64,000 bases of DNA, from the IMG/VR virus record IMGVR_UViG_3300028827_000129, positions 62,001 through 126,000 of that record. One strand, written 5' to 3'. The notes under the pieces are model-generated. The model saw only the letters and a list, made by a program, of their open reading frames with translations, searched no databases and was not told the origin of the DNA. Position numbers and translations under genes: made by a program. The DNA comes from a virus. Positions within the stretch are counted from its first letter, which is position 1, and the number at the start of each line of letters is the position of its first letter. Positions 14,020-20,310 of the stretch are shown here, piece after piece.

Positions 14020-14128
14020 GTGCCAAAGAATCCCTCCTACAAAAGCAGAAGAGATTCTTTGGCACCCCGAATCACTTCAGGGATGCCGTGTGGGGGCGGG
14101 CCGTACAGCATCGGGGCGGCCCGCCCCC
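14020..14128 (-). other. Two long inverted repeats after 112-residue gene
   Basis: GTGCCAAAGAATC pairs with GATTCTTTGGCAC (14020-14032 with 14053-14065, 13 bp, 20-base loop). GGGGGCGGGCC pairs with GGCCCGCCCCC (14092-14102 with 14118-14128, 11 bp, 15-base loop). Both lie past the stop of the 14149-14487 gene on the leftward transcript and lack a T-run. The larger loops distinguish them from the compact leader hairpins. Confidence 0.7.
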
Positions 14129-14148
14129 GGAGGTCCTCCGGTACCTGG

Positions 14149-14487
14149 CTATGCAGCCAGATACCGAAGGATCCGATCATCGTCGTCCTGGCAGCCCACC
14201 AGGACAACGAGTCGCCTGAGAGCGCAATAGCGCTCTCCAGACAACTGCAGATGCTCCCGAAGGAGCACCTTGAACCTCCTGATGTCGCCGCCGCAGTATG
14301 CGGCGGCCCGGAGGGCCATCAGTTCCTCCGGGCTCCTGGCCATGTCCGGATCCAGGGTTGCGAGGCCCTGGAGGACCGCCAAAACCATCTCCTCGAAGGA
14401 GACGACCACCTTCTCCTTCTGCGCCTCGGCCTTCTTGGCCGCCCTCCTGGCGGCCTTTTTCAGTTTCTTCTTTTCACGCTTTTTCAT
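14149..14487 (-). CDS. Helical protein, paralogue of 10449-10685
   Basis: A 112-residue product with AAAGGAGAGAG before the ATG. A very basic N-terminal 27 residues (MKKREKKKLKKAARRAAKKA) precedes the shared helical domain with TLDPD, AAAYCGGDIRRFKVLL and SGERYCALRRLVVLVG, aligned to the 78-residue protein at 10449-10685. The extra basic extension suggests nucleic-acid contact by this copy. Function unknown. It is the first gene of the leftward GC-rich unit, and the hairpin-dense region lies upstream. Confidence 0.65.
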   Translation of the reverse strand: MKKREKKKLKKAARRAAKKAEAQKEKVVVSFEEMVLAVLQGLATLDPDMARSPEELMALRAAAYCGGDIRRFKVLLREHLQLSGERYCALRRLVVLVGCQDDDDRILRYLAA

Positions 14488-14519
14488 GACGGTTCTCTCT
14501 CCTTTCTGGGCCTTTTTAT

Positions 14520-15060
14520 GACCTGCCCAGGTCTGATTATGGGGGTAAAACCCCCTCTATATACCCGATTGCTCGGGCATATAGAGGGGGCCTCTGCCAG
14601 AGCCAGAGGCCACATACGGTGGGTGCCTAGGCATACTAGGATATGCCCACTATGCCCCATCATGGGGCGTGGCATGGTCTCTGGCAGAGGCCCACCAGCC
14701 CAGGGATCGATGGACATCCACTCCCTGGGCATGGGGCGGGATATTTATCGCTACGCGCCTCCTTCTCCAGACACATACTCACCTCTAATCATGGCTCGTT
14801 AGAGCCATTGGGCTTTCGTGCCTATGGAGATTTTTCCGCCACAGGCGCGTGCCACCACCCGGGGATGCAGATGCCTGCAGAGCCCCGGGCTGCCAGGTAG
14901 CAGCTCGGTGGACTTGTACGCGATGCACGTGGCATCACTGGGGCGCTGGCAGTCCCCTCCTCCAGGAGCTGGGGTTACGATGGGTGGGGTAGAGAGGCTG
15001 GAGAACCTCTCTGAGACCCCCCGGGCTCGTAACTGCCCTTTAGCTCCCTTTGGAGCCTCA
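14520..15060. other. Gene-free, GC-rich, hairpin-dense region
   Basis: No convincing gene. Stems include a 12-bp plus 5-bp hairpin (14551-14590), a 15-bp pair 14588-14602 with 14679-14693 enclosing smaller stems, GCCCAGGGA/TCCCTGGGC (14698-14730), ATGGCTC/GAGCCAT (about 14791-14808), CCCGGGG/CCCCGGG (about 14858-14888) with an inner TGCAG/CTGCA, GATGC/GCATC (about 14922-14936), and AGAGAGG/CCTCTCT (about 14991-15011). Some pairings are mutually exclusive. It lies exactly where leftward and rightward transcription diverge, so it may be a leader RNA, an origin or a control region. Confidence 0.6.
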
Positions 15061-15139
15061 TTACACCAGGCCTTCTCCCCCTACCTCTCACCCCTGTCCT
15101 TCTTTTTGGTTGTTTCCTTATGTTCTTGTTTTGAGGGCT

Positions 15140-15223
15140 TTGCGAAAAAAATATATATATTTTTTAGGGTGTTATATAGGGTTATTTCCTTTATTTGTGA
15201 GGGATTATATTATACTTGTGGTT
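15140..15223 (+). promoter_or_regulatory. AT-rich divergent control region
   Basis: This stretch separates the leftward and rightward transcription units. It contains A7(TA)n T-run sequence (GAAAAAAATATATATATTTTTT), repeated in similar form at about 15605-15622, and TATATTATAC at about 15206-15215, which could act as a -10 element for the rightward genes. No clean -35 is visible. Confidence 0.35.
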
Positions 15224-15412
15224 ATGGATGATATAGAGAAGATATATATAATTGCCAAAGAGAGGGAATGTAGTGAATATGATGTATTTGTAAAGGCTGG
15301 TAAGATATGGGGTATTGATGATATAGATTATTATTTTAAGAATTATTTATTAAGAGATATAGTTCCTTATTTTGTAAGGGATTATATAAGGAAGGTGTTA
15401 TTAGATGGATAA
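15224..15412 (+). CDS. 62-residue hypothetical protein
   Basis: The frame from ATG 15224 gives MDDIEKIYIIAKERECSEY to VRDYIRKVLLDG, an acidic, aromatic, helix-rich small protein. The longer upstream frame translates a Pro-rich non-coding stretch and is not believed. There is no clear Shine-Dalgarno. Its stop overlaps the next gene by eight bases, supporting a real coupled pair. No family recognised. Confidence 0.55.
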   Translation: MDDIEKIYIIAKERECSEYDVFVKAGKIWGIDDIDYYFKNYLLRDIVPYFVRDYIRKVLLDG

Positions 15413-15578
15413 GGGGTATATATTAAAGAGGGTATTGGGTATAGAGGGGACGTGTAAGAGTTGTAGATATTGGAAGGGTGATTATGTATTTGATGAATGT
15501 GGGGAGTGTAGTATTAGAAATAATGAGATAGTAGATGGGAATGATTATTGTTGGGGGTATGATTGTAGGGATATATAA
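15405..15578 (+). CDS. 57-residue Cys-rich putative zinc protein
   Basis: ATG at 15405 with AAGGAAGG eight bases upstream; stop TAA at 15576-15578. The product has CKSCRYW, then DECGECSIRN, then YCWGYDC: at least six Cys in paired spacing, typical of small phage zinc proteins. Too short and divergent to name. It overlaps the preceding gene. Confidence 0.65.
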   Translation: MDKGYILKRVLGIEGTCKSCRYWKGDYVFDECGECSIRNNEIVDGNDYCWGYDCRDI

Positions 15579-15659
15579 TATAAAGGGAGGGGTTTGTTTT
15601 TTTAAAAAAAATATATATATCTTTGCCCCGCTTTTTTTGTAATTATGGAGATTATACAG

Positions 15660-15923
15660 ATGGCAGATTTATCTTGGGCTGAACATATAGACGTTCTTAA
15701 TATTCTTATCGGGCTTTTATTTTCCGGAGTTACATGGTTTGCTATAAGGGCATTGAGACTTATAGATAGAAATCAAACTGAGCTGTTTAGAAGGTTGAAT
15801 ACATTGGAAAAAGAGTTTTATGCTCTTAAGGGAGAGCATATGGCGCTTGGTACGATATGTAAATACAGAAGAGGGTATTCTGATTCTGTTTGTAAAGAAT
15901 TTAATGAGAATAATGGAGGGTGA
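15660..15923 (+). CDS. Small membrane protein, holin-like topology
   Basis: The start at 15660 (MADLSWAEH) is preferred because GGAG lies nine bases before it; ATG 15645 is an alternative. The 87-residue product has one membrane span (VLNILIGLLFSGVTWFAIRAL) followed by a charged coiled-coil-like helix. It stands directly upstream of a phospholipase-A2-like gene and a lipoprotein gene, so a holin or i-spanin-like role in envelope disruption is plausible but unproven. Confidence 0.6.
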   Translation: MADLSWAEHIDVLNILIGLLFSGVTWFAIRALRLIDRNQTELFRRLNTLEKEFYALKGEHMALGTICKYRRGYSDSVCKEFNENNGG

Positions 15924-15925
15924 AG

Positions 15926-16303
15926 ATGGCTCTTTTATACGCTCCTAAAGAGTACTGGTTATTATCTGATGAAGAGAGGGATGATATAGTTGGTGGGTGT
16001 GGGCCTGGCAAAGGCTGGAAAGAGTATTTGGTTCCTGACAAGATATGGGGATTGAATATTATTGAATGTTGTAAAATACATGATTATATGTATTTTGCTG
16101 GCAAGACACATTTAGATAAAGAACAAGCAGATAGAGTATTTTTATACAATATGCTCAGACTTATTGATTATGAGACGAATAGTGTGATATTAAAATTTCT
16201 TAGACAAAGAAGGGCCTGGTTATACTACCAGGCTGTAAGTAAATTTGGTGGGCCTGCTTTTTGGGCTAATAAGAATGAAGATGAGGAGATGAAAAGGGTA
16301 TGA
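15926..16303 (+). CDS. Phospholipase-A2-like protein
   Basis: The start at 15926 (MALLYAPKEY) has GGAGG six bases upstream. The 125-residue product has CGPG (25-28), then VPDKIWGLNIIECCKIHDYMY with the Cys-Cys-x-x-His-Asp core (48-53), then KEQADRVFLYNM. This is the order of the PLA2 superfamily: a Gly-rich calcium-loop-like motif, then an active-site helix with the catalytic His-Asp. Such enzymes cut the sn-2 acyl chain of phospholipids. Its setting between a membrane protein and a lipoprotein suggests host membrane attack at lysis or entry. The fold call is fairly secure; activity is inferred. Confidence 0.68.
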   Translation: MALLYAPKEYWLLSDEERDDIVGGCGPGKGWKEYLVPDKIWGLNIIECCKIHDYMYFAGKTHLDKEQADRVFLYNMLRLIDYETNSVILKFLRQRRAWLYYQAVSKFGGPAFWANKNEDEEMKRV

Positions 16304-16716
16304 GAAAATTTTTAATATTTCTTGCCGCGATTTTTTTGGTAATGTCTATTGGCTGTGCGACATTGGATAGTTTACAATCTTTGATTGCTGTCGACATCAC
16401 TACGAGGGTGGTTCTTGACAAATACCCACAATGGGCTGATGAAATAAGTTATGTATGCGATAATGCAATAAAAGCAATCGATGCCGGTCTTATTGAAAAT
16501 GTTGACCAATTGGAAGTTTGGATCCGAGATTATGTGAATTGGAATTCATTAGTTCCTTCAGAAAAGGCTATCGTTGATGAATTTATTAAAAATATAATCA
16601 TGGATATCAAAGCCAATGTCCCAGATATGGACGAACAAGATAAAGCATCGATTGAAAAGATGCGAACTGTTCTTGTTCTAATAAAAGAACTTGCAGAGCA
16701 AGAAATAAACAAATAA
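16300..16716 (+). CDS. Putative lipoprotein
   Basis: A 138-residue product beginning MRKFLIFLAAIFLVMSIGC, a signal peptide with lipobox SIGC, so Cys19 would be lipidated. The mature part is acidic and helical. The ATG overlaps the previous stop as ATGA. Given its neighbours, it may anchor a lysis or envelope-modifying complex, or serve as an outer-membrane spanin partner. Gene-end hairpin 16721-16746 closes the unit. Confidence 0.65.
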   Translation: MRKFLIFLAAIFLVMSIGCATLDSLQSLIAVDITTRVVLDKYPQWADEISYVCDNAIKAIDAGLIENVDQLEVWIRDYVNWNSLVPSEKAIVDEFIKNIIMDIKANVPDMDEQDKASIEKMRTVLVLIKELAEQEINK

Positions 16717-16720
16717 AAAT

Positions 16721-16746
16721 AAAAGGCCCCTTTTATGGGGCCTTTT
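16721..16746. terminator. Bidirectional terminator
   Basis: AAAAGGCCCC-TTTTAT-GGGGCCTTTT lies between two convergent genes, five bases from the + strand stop and seven from the minus strand stop. It has T-runs on both strands, so it can end both transcripts. Confidence 0.88.
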
Positions 16747-16752
16747 AAATTG

Positions 16753-17025
16753 CTACTCTGCCATTTTTAATAAAATCAAGTATCCTAAAAGATCTTCTAC
16801 TGTATCTTCGTTCTGATATTCATTGCCCCGCATCAATCTGGATAACTTGTCATCAATTCTTACCTTTAATTGTTCTGTTGTACTTGCTTTAGAAAATATT
16901 CGCACCGGGTTGAGTGCGGAATTACCGTAAGAACGGTTTTTAGATATCAACTTGTCCCTTATACGCCGTAATACTTTGTCTAGCTTATTTTCAAATTCAG
17001 AGTTGACATCTTTTGCTTTAGCCAT
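16753..17025 (-). CDS. DUF1599 / MazG-like nucleotide-associated protein
   Basis: A 90-residue product with the pattern SKNRSYGNSALNPVRIF (29-45), RIDDKLSRLMRG (56-67) and EDTVEDLLGYLILL (73-86). This matches the small phage family DUF1599 (also described as nucleotide modification-associated domain 1), which I recall as MazG-like. MazG-like enzymes hydrolyse NTPs; the exact substrate of DUF1599 is not settled. AAAGGAGGTTC precedes the ATG. It is in an operon with a thymidylate synthase, consistent with a role in nucleotide pool control. Confidence 0.72.
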   Translation of the reverse strand: MAKAKDVNSEFENKLDKVLRRIRDKLISKNRSYGNSALNPVRIFSKASTTEQLKVRIDDKLSRLMRGNEYQNEDTVEDLLGYLILLKMAE

Positions 17026-17290
17026 TTATTTTTGAACCTCCTTTATTTGTTTCTTTACTTGTTTCTGCTTCAAGTATGTCTTTTCGCGGTATACATAAGA
17101 AGTCTTTGTTTTCATGTGTCAAATAATTGAACATAATGATTTGCCCGGCCTTTAAGCCGTTTCTATAACCTAAAACAATGCCAGCCCTATATGCATCTGT
17201 GTATACCTTATTATACGTTTTATGACCAATGTAAAATAATGAAGTCATGACGAAAAGTGTTGAAAAAACAATAAGAATACGCTTATACAC
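17018..17290 (-). CDS. Small membrane-anchored protein
   Basis: A 90-residue product probably starting at GTG 17290, which overlaps the thymidylate synthase stop by eight bases; GAGG is about ten bases upstream. It has one N-terminal membrane span (ILIVFSTLFVMTSLFYIGH) and a soluble remainder containing DAYRAGIVLGYRNGLKAG. No family recognised. It overlaps the next gene by eight bases. Confidence 0.55.
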   Translation of the reverse strand: MYKRILIVFSTLFVMTSLFYIGHKTYNKVYTDAYRAGIVLGYRNGLKAGQIIMFNYLTHENKDFLCIPRKDILEAETSKETNKGGSKING

Positions 17291-18002
17291 TTCTGTTGAA
17301 CCTCGCTAAAATTTGATCTAATTGAAAGTCATAAATATGAAGACCTGAAGAATAGCAAAACATCCTCCCGTTCTTTAGTCCAGTCGTATCTGCAACAAAT
17401 TGCTTCAATATTTCAAACCCTCCAAGATTTGTAGGTAATCCAGCATACAAATCCCATGATCTAAAATATAACGAAATCGTTAACTCTTTAGGCGGTACAA
17501 CCTTGAAGTCAATCAAACGACAACAAGGAGGGTCATATTTGCCATCTTTGCCCCAACATTCATTGTAATCGTTCGGGGTTCCAATTTCTATGATTGCCTG
17601 ATTGGTAAACGGCGTTCTTTTTAATAAATCAATAACAAAATCAAATTGCGAACCAGTATATTTTCTATTCTCTAAATCAGACTTTAAATTACCTTGATGA
17701 TGAATTCTATGACCATATCTATACGTCTCATTCTCACTTACAGTAGAAGGATCCATTAAATAATTCGCAAAATAGTCCTCTATATACTCCATCGTTGTGG
17801 GCGGCATTAAACCACTGCCCTCCGGCATTATCGGCACTATATCATCCCAAGGCATCTCAATCTCTGCAGAAAAAGACGAAAGCTGAAGCCTATAATTACC
17901 CTCAAAGCTGCCCTGCTGAATCTCTTGCCTATACCCATGATTCAACATGTAAACAAGACTCCTAAACCATAAATCAGAAATCGTCTTGGCCTCTATGTGC
18001 AT
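17283..18002 (-). CDS. Thymidylate synthase family, archaeal-type
   Basis: The start at 18002 (MHIEAKTIS) has AAGGAGG just upstream. The 239-residue product has DPPCCRLIDF (157-166) with the catalytic Cys position at 160, RSWDLYAGLPTN (181-192) and SSGLHIYD (218-225). These are the ThyA signatures, in the form seen in archaeal thymidylate synthases, and the length is near theirs. ThyA methylates dUMP to dTMP using methylene-tetrahydrofolate. Asn192 is retained where dCMP hydroxymethylases carry Asp, which argues for a dUMP substrate; a dUMP hydroxymethylase cannot be excluded. PPCC replaces the common PPCH. It neighbours a DUF1599 gene. Confidence 0.85.
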   Translation of the reverse strand: MHIEAKTISDLWFRSLVYMLNHGYRQEIQQGSFEGNYRLQLSSFSAEIEMPWDDIVPIMPEGSGLMPPTTMEYIEDYFANYLMDPSTVSENETYRYGHRIHHQGNLKSDLENRKYTGSQFDFVIDLLKRTPFTNQAIIEIGTPNDYNECWGKDGKYDPPCCRLIDFKVVPPKELTISLYFRSWDLYAGLPTNLGGFEILKQFVADTTGLKNGRMFCYSSGLHIYDFQLDQILARFNRSV

Positions 18003-18003
18003 C

Positions 18004-18441
18004 TCATTCCTCCTTGATCCTAAACTTGATAAAGCTAACCTTCTTGTTCTCAATTAAACGCTTTACTAATACCTGCTCCTTCGATAACTTCGGAGAAGTT
18101 CCGGTTTTTACATCTATGAAATCTACACTACCACCGTTACCATCTTTGTCCGGGAATTTGATTCCTATAAAATCAACAACATTTCCTACCGTAAAAAGAC
18201 GATCATATACAACTTTAAGCTTTATATATCCGATCAGTTCTCCTAATTTCCCTTTATACGTATTGGAGACGCTCTGTGCGCTCATAATTACCCTCTGTGG
18301 GATAGAAGATACTAGTTCGAAAAGTTTTTGGCTCTCAGAGGCTCTCAGGGCCTCTGAGCGTCTTATGCTAAAAATTGCTATTAAAACGCTTACTGATGAT
18401 ATGATGGAGATTATGATTGCTGCAAGAAGTAAAGCGTTCAT
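18004..18441 (-). CDS. Membrane-anchored Holliday-junction-resolvase-like endonuclease
   Basis: A 145-residue product with an N-terminal membrane span (residues 3-25), then GKLGELIGY (64-72), DFIGIKF (90-96) and VDFIDVKTG (106-114), then SKEQ. The sequence E, D, D-x-K, Q follows the PD-(D/E)xK nuclease core of the family described as endonucleases related to archaeal Holliday junction resolvases. The membrane tether is common in that family. Branched-DNA cleavage is inferred. The start overlaps the previous stop (TAATG). Located in the ClpP-to-DUF1599 operon. Confidence 0.75.
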   Translation of the reverse strand: MNALLLAAIIISIISSVSVLIAIFSIRRSEALRASESQKLFELVSSIPQRVIMSAQSVSNTYKGKLGELIGYIKLKVVYDRLFTVGNVVDFIGIKFPDKDGNGGSVDFIDVKTGTSPKLSKEQVLVKRLIENKKVSFIKFRIKEE

Positions 18442-18737
18442 TATTTATTTGCTCCTGCTCCGCGTGTTGAACCTGATAAACTAACTACATTACCTCCTGC
18501 GTTATTCTCTTTTTTACTTTCATTGCCCGGCTCTTTATCGTTCTTTTCGCCGTGGATAATCTTTTGTACATCATCTGTGCTCAATACACTCTTCTCTACA
18601 AGGACCTCTAAAAATCTAGTGATAATCTCTTCGTAAGCCCCAAAAGCACGTTGCATCCCCATGATCGCTTGATAAAGAACGCCTAAGTCTTTAACAATAT
18701 CAGCTTTGCGAATCTTGTTCTCTTTTATCTTGTACAT
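18441..18737 (-). CDS. Hypothetical helical protein, 98 residues
   Basis: AAAGGAGGACTGAA precedes the ATG. A helical domain (KADIVKDLGVLYQAIMGMQRAF then ITRFLEVLVEKSVLSTDDVQKII) is followed by a disordered Asn/Lys/Glu tail. The second helix pair resembles that of the 20008-20310 protein (EGLAQLLVNKGIVNEGEIREVI), so the two may be distant paralogues. No known family. Confidence 0.65.
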   Translation of the reverse strand: MYKIKENKIRKADIVKDLGVLYQAIMGMQRAFGAYEEIITRFLEVLVEKSVLSTDDVQKIIHGEKNDKEPGNESKKENNAGGNVVSLSGSTRGAGANK

Positions 18738-18749
18738 TTCAGTCCTCCT

Positions 18750-19325
18750 TTAGATGATCTCATGAATAATGCCGCGATTTAAAGCTTCCCATGCAGTGAA
18801 CCAAAATTCTTTGCCCGACTTAATATAACTTAATTCCTCGTTAGAAAAATAATCACCGAAAAAATCATGAAGCCGCGCTTCTGTATTTGTTCTCAAAATA
18901 TCTATACATGACGTATGATGACTGATTTGATCTTGCCCCAGCGAAGTAGAAGCCTCATGTAACATGAAAGTAGAATACTTATAAGCCTTACGTGTCTTAC
19001 CAAGCATAAGAATATAAAGCCCGGCAGATAAACAATTGCCGCTTGCAACAGTTGTAAAATTATCAATTTCTCCTACTAGACCCTCTAAGAGGTCTAGTGC
19101 TGCTAAATCACCACCTGATGTCGTAATGTTTAAAATAACTTCATCATCACTATGTGCATCTTGTAAGATCTTCGTAACGTCAAGTATATTCTTTCTGTTT
19201 ACCTCGCCGCTAAAGAAAACTTCGTACCTCGTTTTCAGCGGCGTAACCTTTCCGAAAACTTCCTCGCCCCCCGCTTCCTCGCGGGGGTCTTCATCTTCTT
19301 CCAACCTAATACGGGGTAAAGTCAT
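18750..19325 (-). CDS. ClpP-like serine protease
   Basis: A 191-residue product near ClpP length. ITTSGGD (67-73) matches the ClpP oxyanion-strand region, GNCLSAG (96-102) carries the nucleophile Ser100, and MLHEAS (121-126) the catalytic His123. FWFTAWEALNRGII matches the C-terminal ClpP motif, but Glu173 stands where the catalytic Asp is usual. It could be a peptidase working with a host or phage unfoldase, or a head-processing enzyme, though the head block has its own protease. CAGGAGG precedes the ATG. It leads the operon from the promoter at 19358-19386. Confidence 0.85.
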   Translation of the reverse strand: MTLPRIRLEEDEDPREEAGGEEVFGKVTPLKTRYEVFFSGEVNRKNILDVTKILQDAHSDDEVILNITTSGGDLAALDLLEGLVGEIDNFTTVASGNCLSAGLYILMLGKTRKAYKYSTFMLHEASTSLGQDQISHHTSCIDILRTNTEARLHDFFGDYFSNEELSYIKSGKEFWFTAWEALNRGIIHEII

Positions 19326-19357
19326 ATAAAAACCTCCTGCCTTATGGGATATGTTTT

Positions 19358-19386
19358 ATTATACCACAGCGCAGCGCCATAAACAA
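19358..19386 (-). promoter_or_regulatory. Sigma70-type promoter for ClpP operon
   Basis: On the minus strand TTGTTT (19386-19381) and TATAAT (19363-19358) are separated by 17 bases. Transcription would begin near 19351 and read the ClpP-like gene leftwards to the terminator at 16721-16746. A 9-bp inverted repeat (19368-19376 with 19390-19398) overlaps the promoter and could be an operator. Confidence 0.7.
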
Positions 19387-19428
19387 AGCCGCTGCGCTTT
19401 CTATATTGGCTATTACCACAAAAATTAG

Positions 19429-19450
19429 CATATCGTCTTTGGACGATATG
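19429..19450. other. 9-bp hairpin in gene-free region
   Basis: CATATCGTC-TTTG-GACGATATG. On the minus strand it is followed by CTAATTTTTG, so it could terminate an upstream leftward RNA before the ClpP promoter. Confidence 0.5.
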
Positions 19451-19480
19451 TTTAGTAAGCAATAACCGTGCTAAAATTTT

Positions 19481-19514
19481 TTTTCGGCTTTTTCCGAAAA
19501 AAAACTTACACTAT
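19481..19514 (+). promoter_or_regulatory. Conserved block shared with 3591-3625
   Basis: TTTTCGGC, a T-run, CCGA8, then CTTACACTAT repeats the block at 3591-3625 almost base for base. As at the first locus it directly precedes a nested-stem element. It may be a phage-specific promoter (TTCGGC, 18 bases, TACACT) or, read on the minus strand, a CGG/CCG hairpin with T-runs. Confidence 0.5.
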
Positions 19515-19628
19515 ACGTTGACAAACGTAAAGGCGAGGAAAAGAACGGATAAAGCTTACGGTTAATATAAAACATGGTAATGTTCTTATATTTAAGCTTT
19601 AGACGTTCTTTGACGAGACTTTACGTTT
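19515..19628 (+). ncRNA. Nested-stem structured RNA element, copy 2
   Basis: Four stems nest: AAACGTAAAG/CTTTACGTTT (19523-19532 with 19619-19628), AAGAACG/CGTTCTT (19541-19547 with 19604-19610), AAAGCTTA/TAAGCTTT (19551-19558 with 19593-19600), and ATATAAAACAT/ATGTT-TTATAT (19565-19575 with 19580-19591, one bulged base). The overall layout, including AAGAACG placed before the inner stem, parallels 3631-3735 although the stem sequences differ. No gene lies here. This supports a structured RNA rather than a conserved protein or protein-binding site. Confidence 0.52.
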
Positions 19629-19650
19629 ATTAAAAATAATAAAACCATAA

Positions 19651-19931
19651 ATATCTCTCCCTTAAGGGGAGAGATATAAAACATAACCGTAAATATATAT
19701 ATAAAGCATAAATATATATATAAAACACACATAGGGATACGTTACTTAATATACCTTTAAGGTATATTAAGTAACGTATCCCGTATATAAAACATAAAAC
19801 ATAAAGGCCATAAGATATTCTTTAGAATATCTTATGGCCGTACCTAGGATATAAGATACTCTTTAATAGAGTATCTTATATCCGTAAAACATAAAAAACA
19901 TAGTAATAGAAAGTCGTCTTAAAAAGACGAC
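19651..19931. repeat. Array of perfect hairpins on A-rich linkers
   Basis: In order: an 11-bp stem (19651-19661 with 19667-19677), a 22-bp stem (19734-19755 with 19761-19782), a 15-bp stem (19806-19820 with 19825-19839), a 16-bp stem (19847-19862 with 19868-19883) and an 8-bp stem (19913-19920 with 19924-19931). All are perfect, with 3-6 base loops mostly of TTAA/TTTAA type, and unrelated stem sequences. Linkers repeat CCGTA, TATAAAACATAAA and AAATATATATATA. No gene. It may be a processed small-RNA precursor or an origin. Confidence 0.8.
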
Positions 19932-19942
19932 GATAAAAAGAG

Positions 19943-19970
19943 AAAAAAATAAGGCCCCCTGCCGGGGGCC
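19943..19970 (-). terminator. Intrinsic terminator
   Basis: GGCCCCC-TGCC-GGGGGCC (19953-19970), followed on the minus strand by TTATTTTTTT. It lies about 40 bases past the stop of the 20008-20310 gene and ends that leftward transcript. Confidence 0.85.
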
Positions 19971-20007
19971 ATGTAATTTTTCGTGGTAAACGGTAATATA
20001 AAGAACT

Positions 20008-20310
20008 TTAGTTCTTAACGGGCTTTTCATCGTCCCGCGCCGCGCTTTCTGATTTTACCTTCTCTACCATCTTGTCGATGACTTCTCTGATCTCACCTTC
20101 ATTAACGATTCCCTTGTTAACCAGTAACTGGGCTAAACCCTCGATCATAATGGCACAAGAGAGGAAGGTATGATTGTTTGTTTCTAGAATTGCTTTGTGT
20201 AGATCCTTGCCAAAGTCAGAGAGAATTGAATAGATCTCTCTTGTGATTCTTTGTAGGTCTTCTTGAGTGGGTGCTGTGTGAGAATTATTATCTTTTACTT
20301 GTTCCGCCAT
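20008..20310 (-). CDS. Hypothetical helical protein, 100 residues
   Basis: AGGAGGATCAA precedes the ATG. Three or four amphipathic helices (ITREIYSILSDFGKDLHKAI and FLSCAIMIEGLAQLLVNKGI) are followed by a charged tail. The second half resembles the 18441-18737 protein. No known family. It overlaps the 58-residue gene upstream by 16 bases, so the two form a short leftward unit that ends at 19943-19970. Confidence 0.65.
   Translation of the reverse strand: MAEQVKDNNSHTAPTQEDLQRITREIYSILSDFGKDLHKAILETNNHTFLSCAIMIEGLAQLLVNKGIVNEGEIREVIDKMVEKVKSESAARDDEKPVKN

Noticed and set aside
14484-14732. 82-codon minus-strand frame upstream of the 14149-14487 gene
   Set aside because: Lies across strong hairpins, lacks a Shine-Dalgarno, and has a Pro/Gly/Met-rich composition unlike neighbours.
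14520-15060. tRNA genes or a tRNA cluster
   Set aside because: No acceptor stem with T-arm GTTCRA pattern or anticodon arm of correct spacing was found among the stems.
19651-19931. CRISPR array
   Set aside because: The hairpins are each different and the spacers between them are the more constant part; no repeat of fixed length is present.
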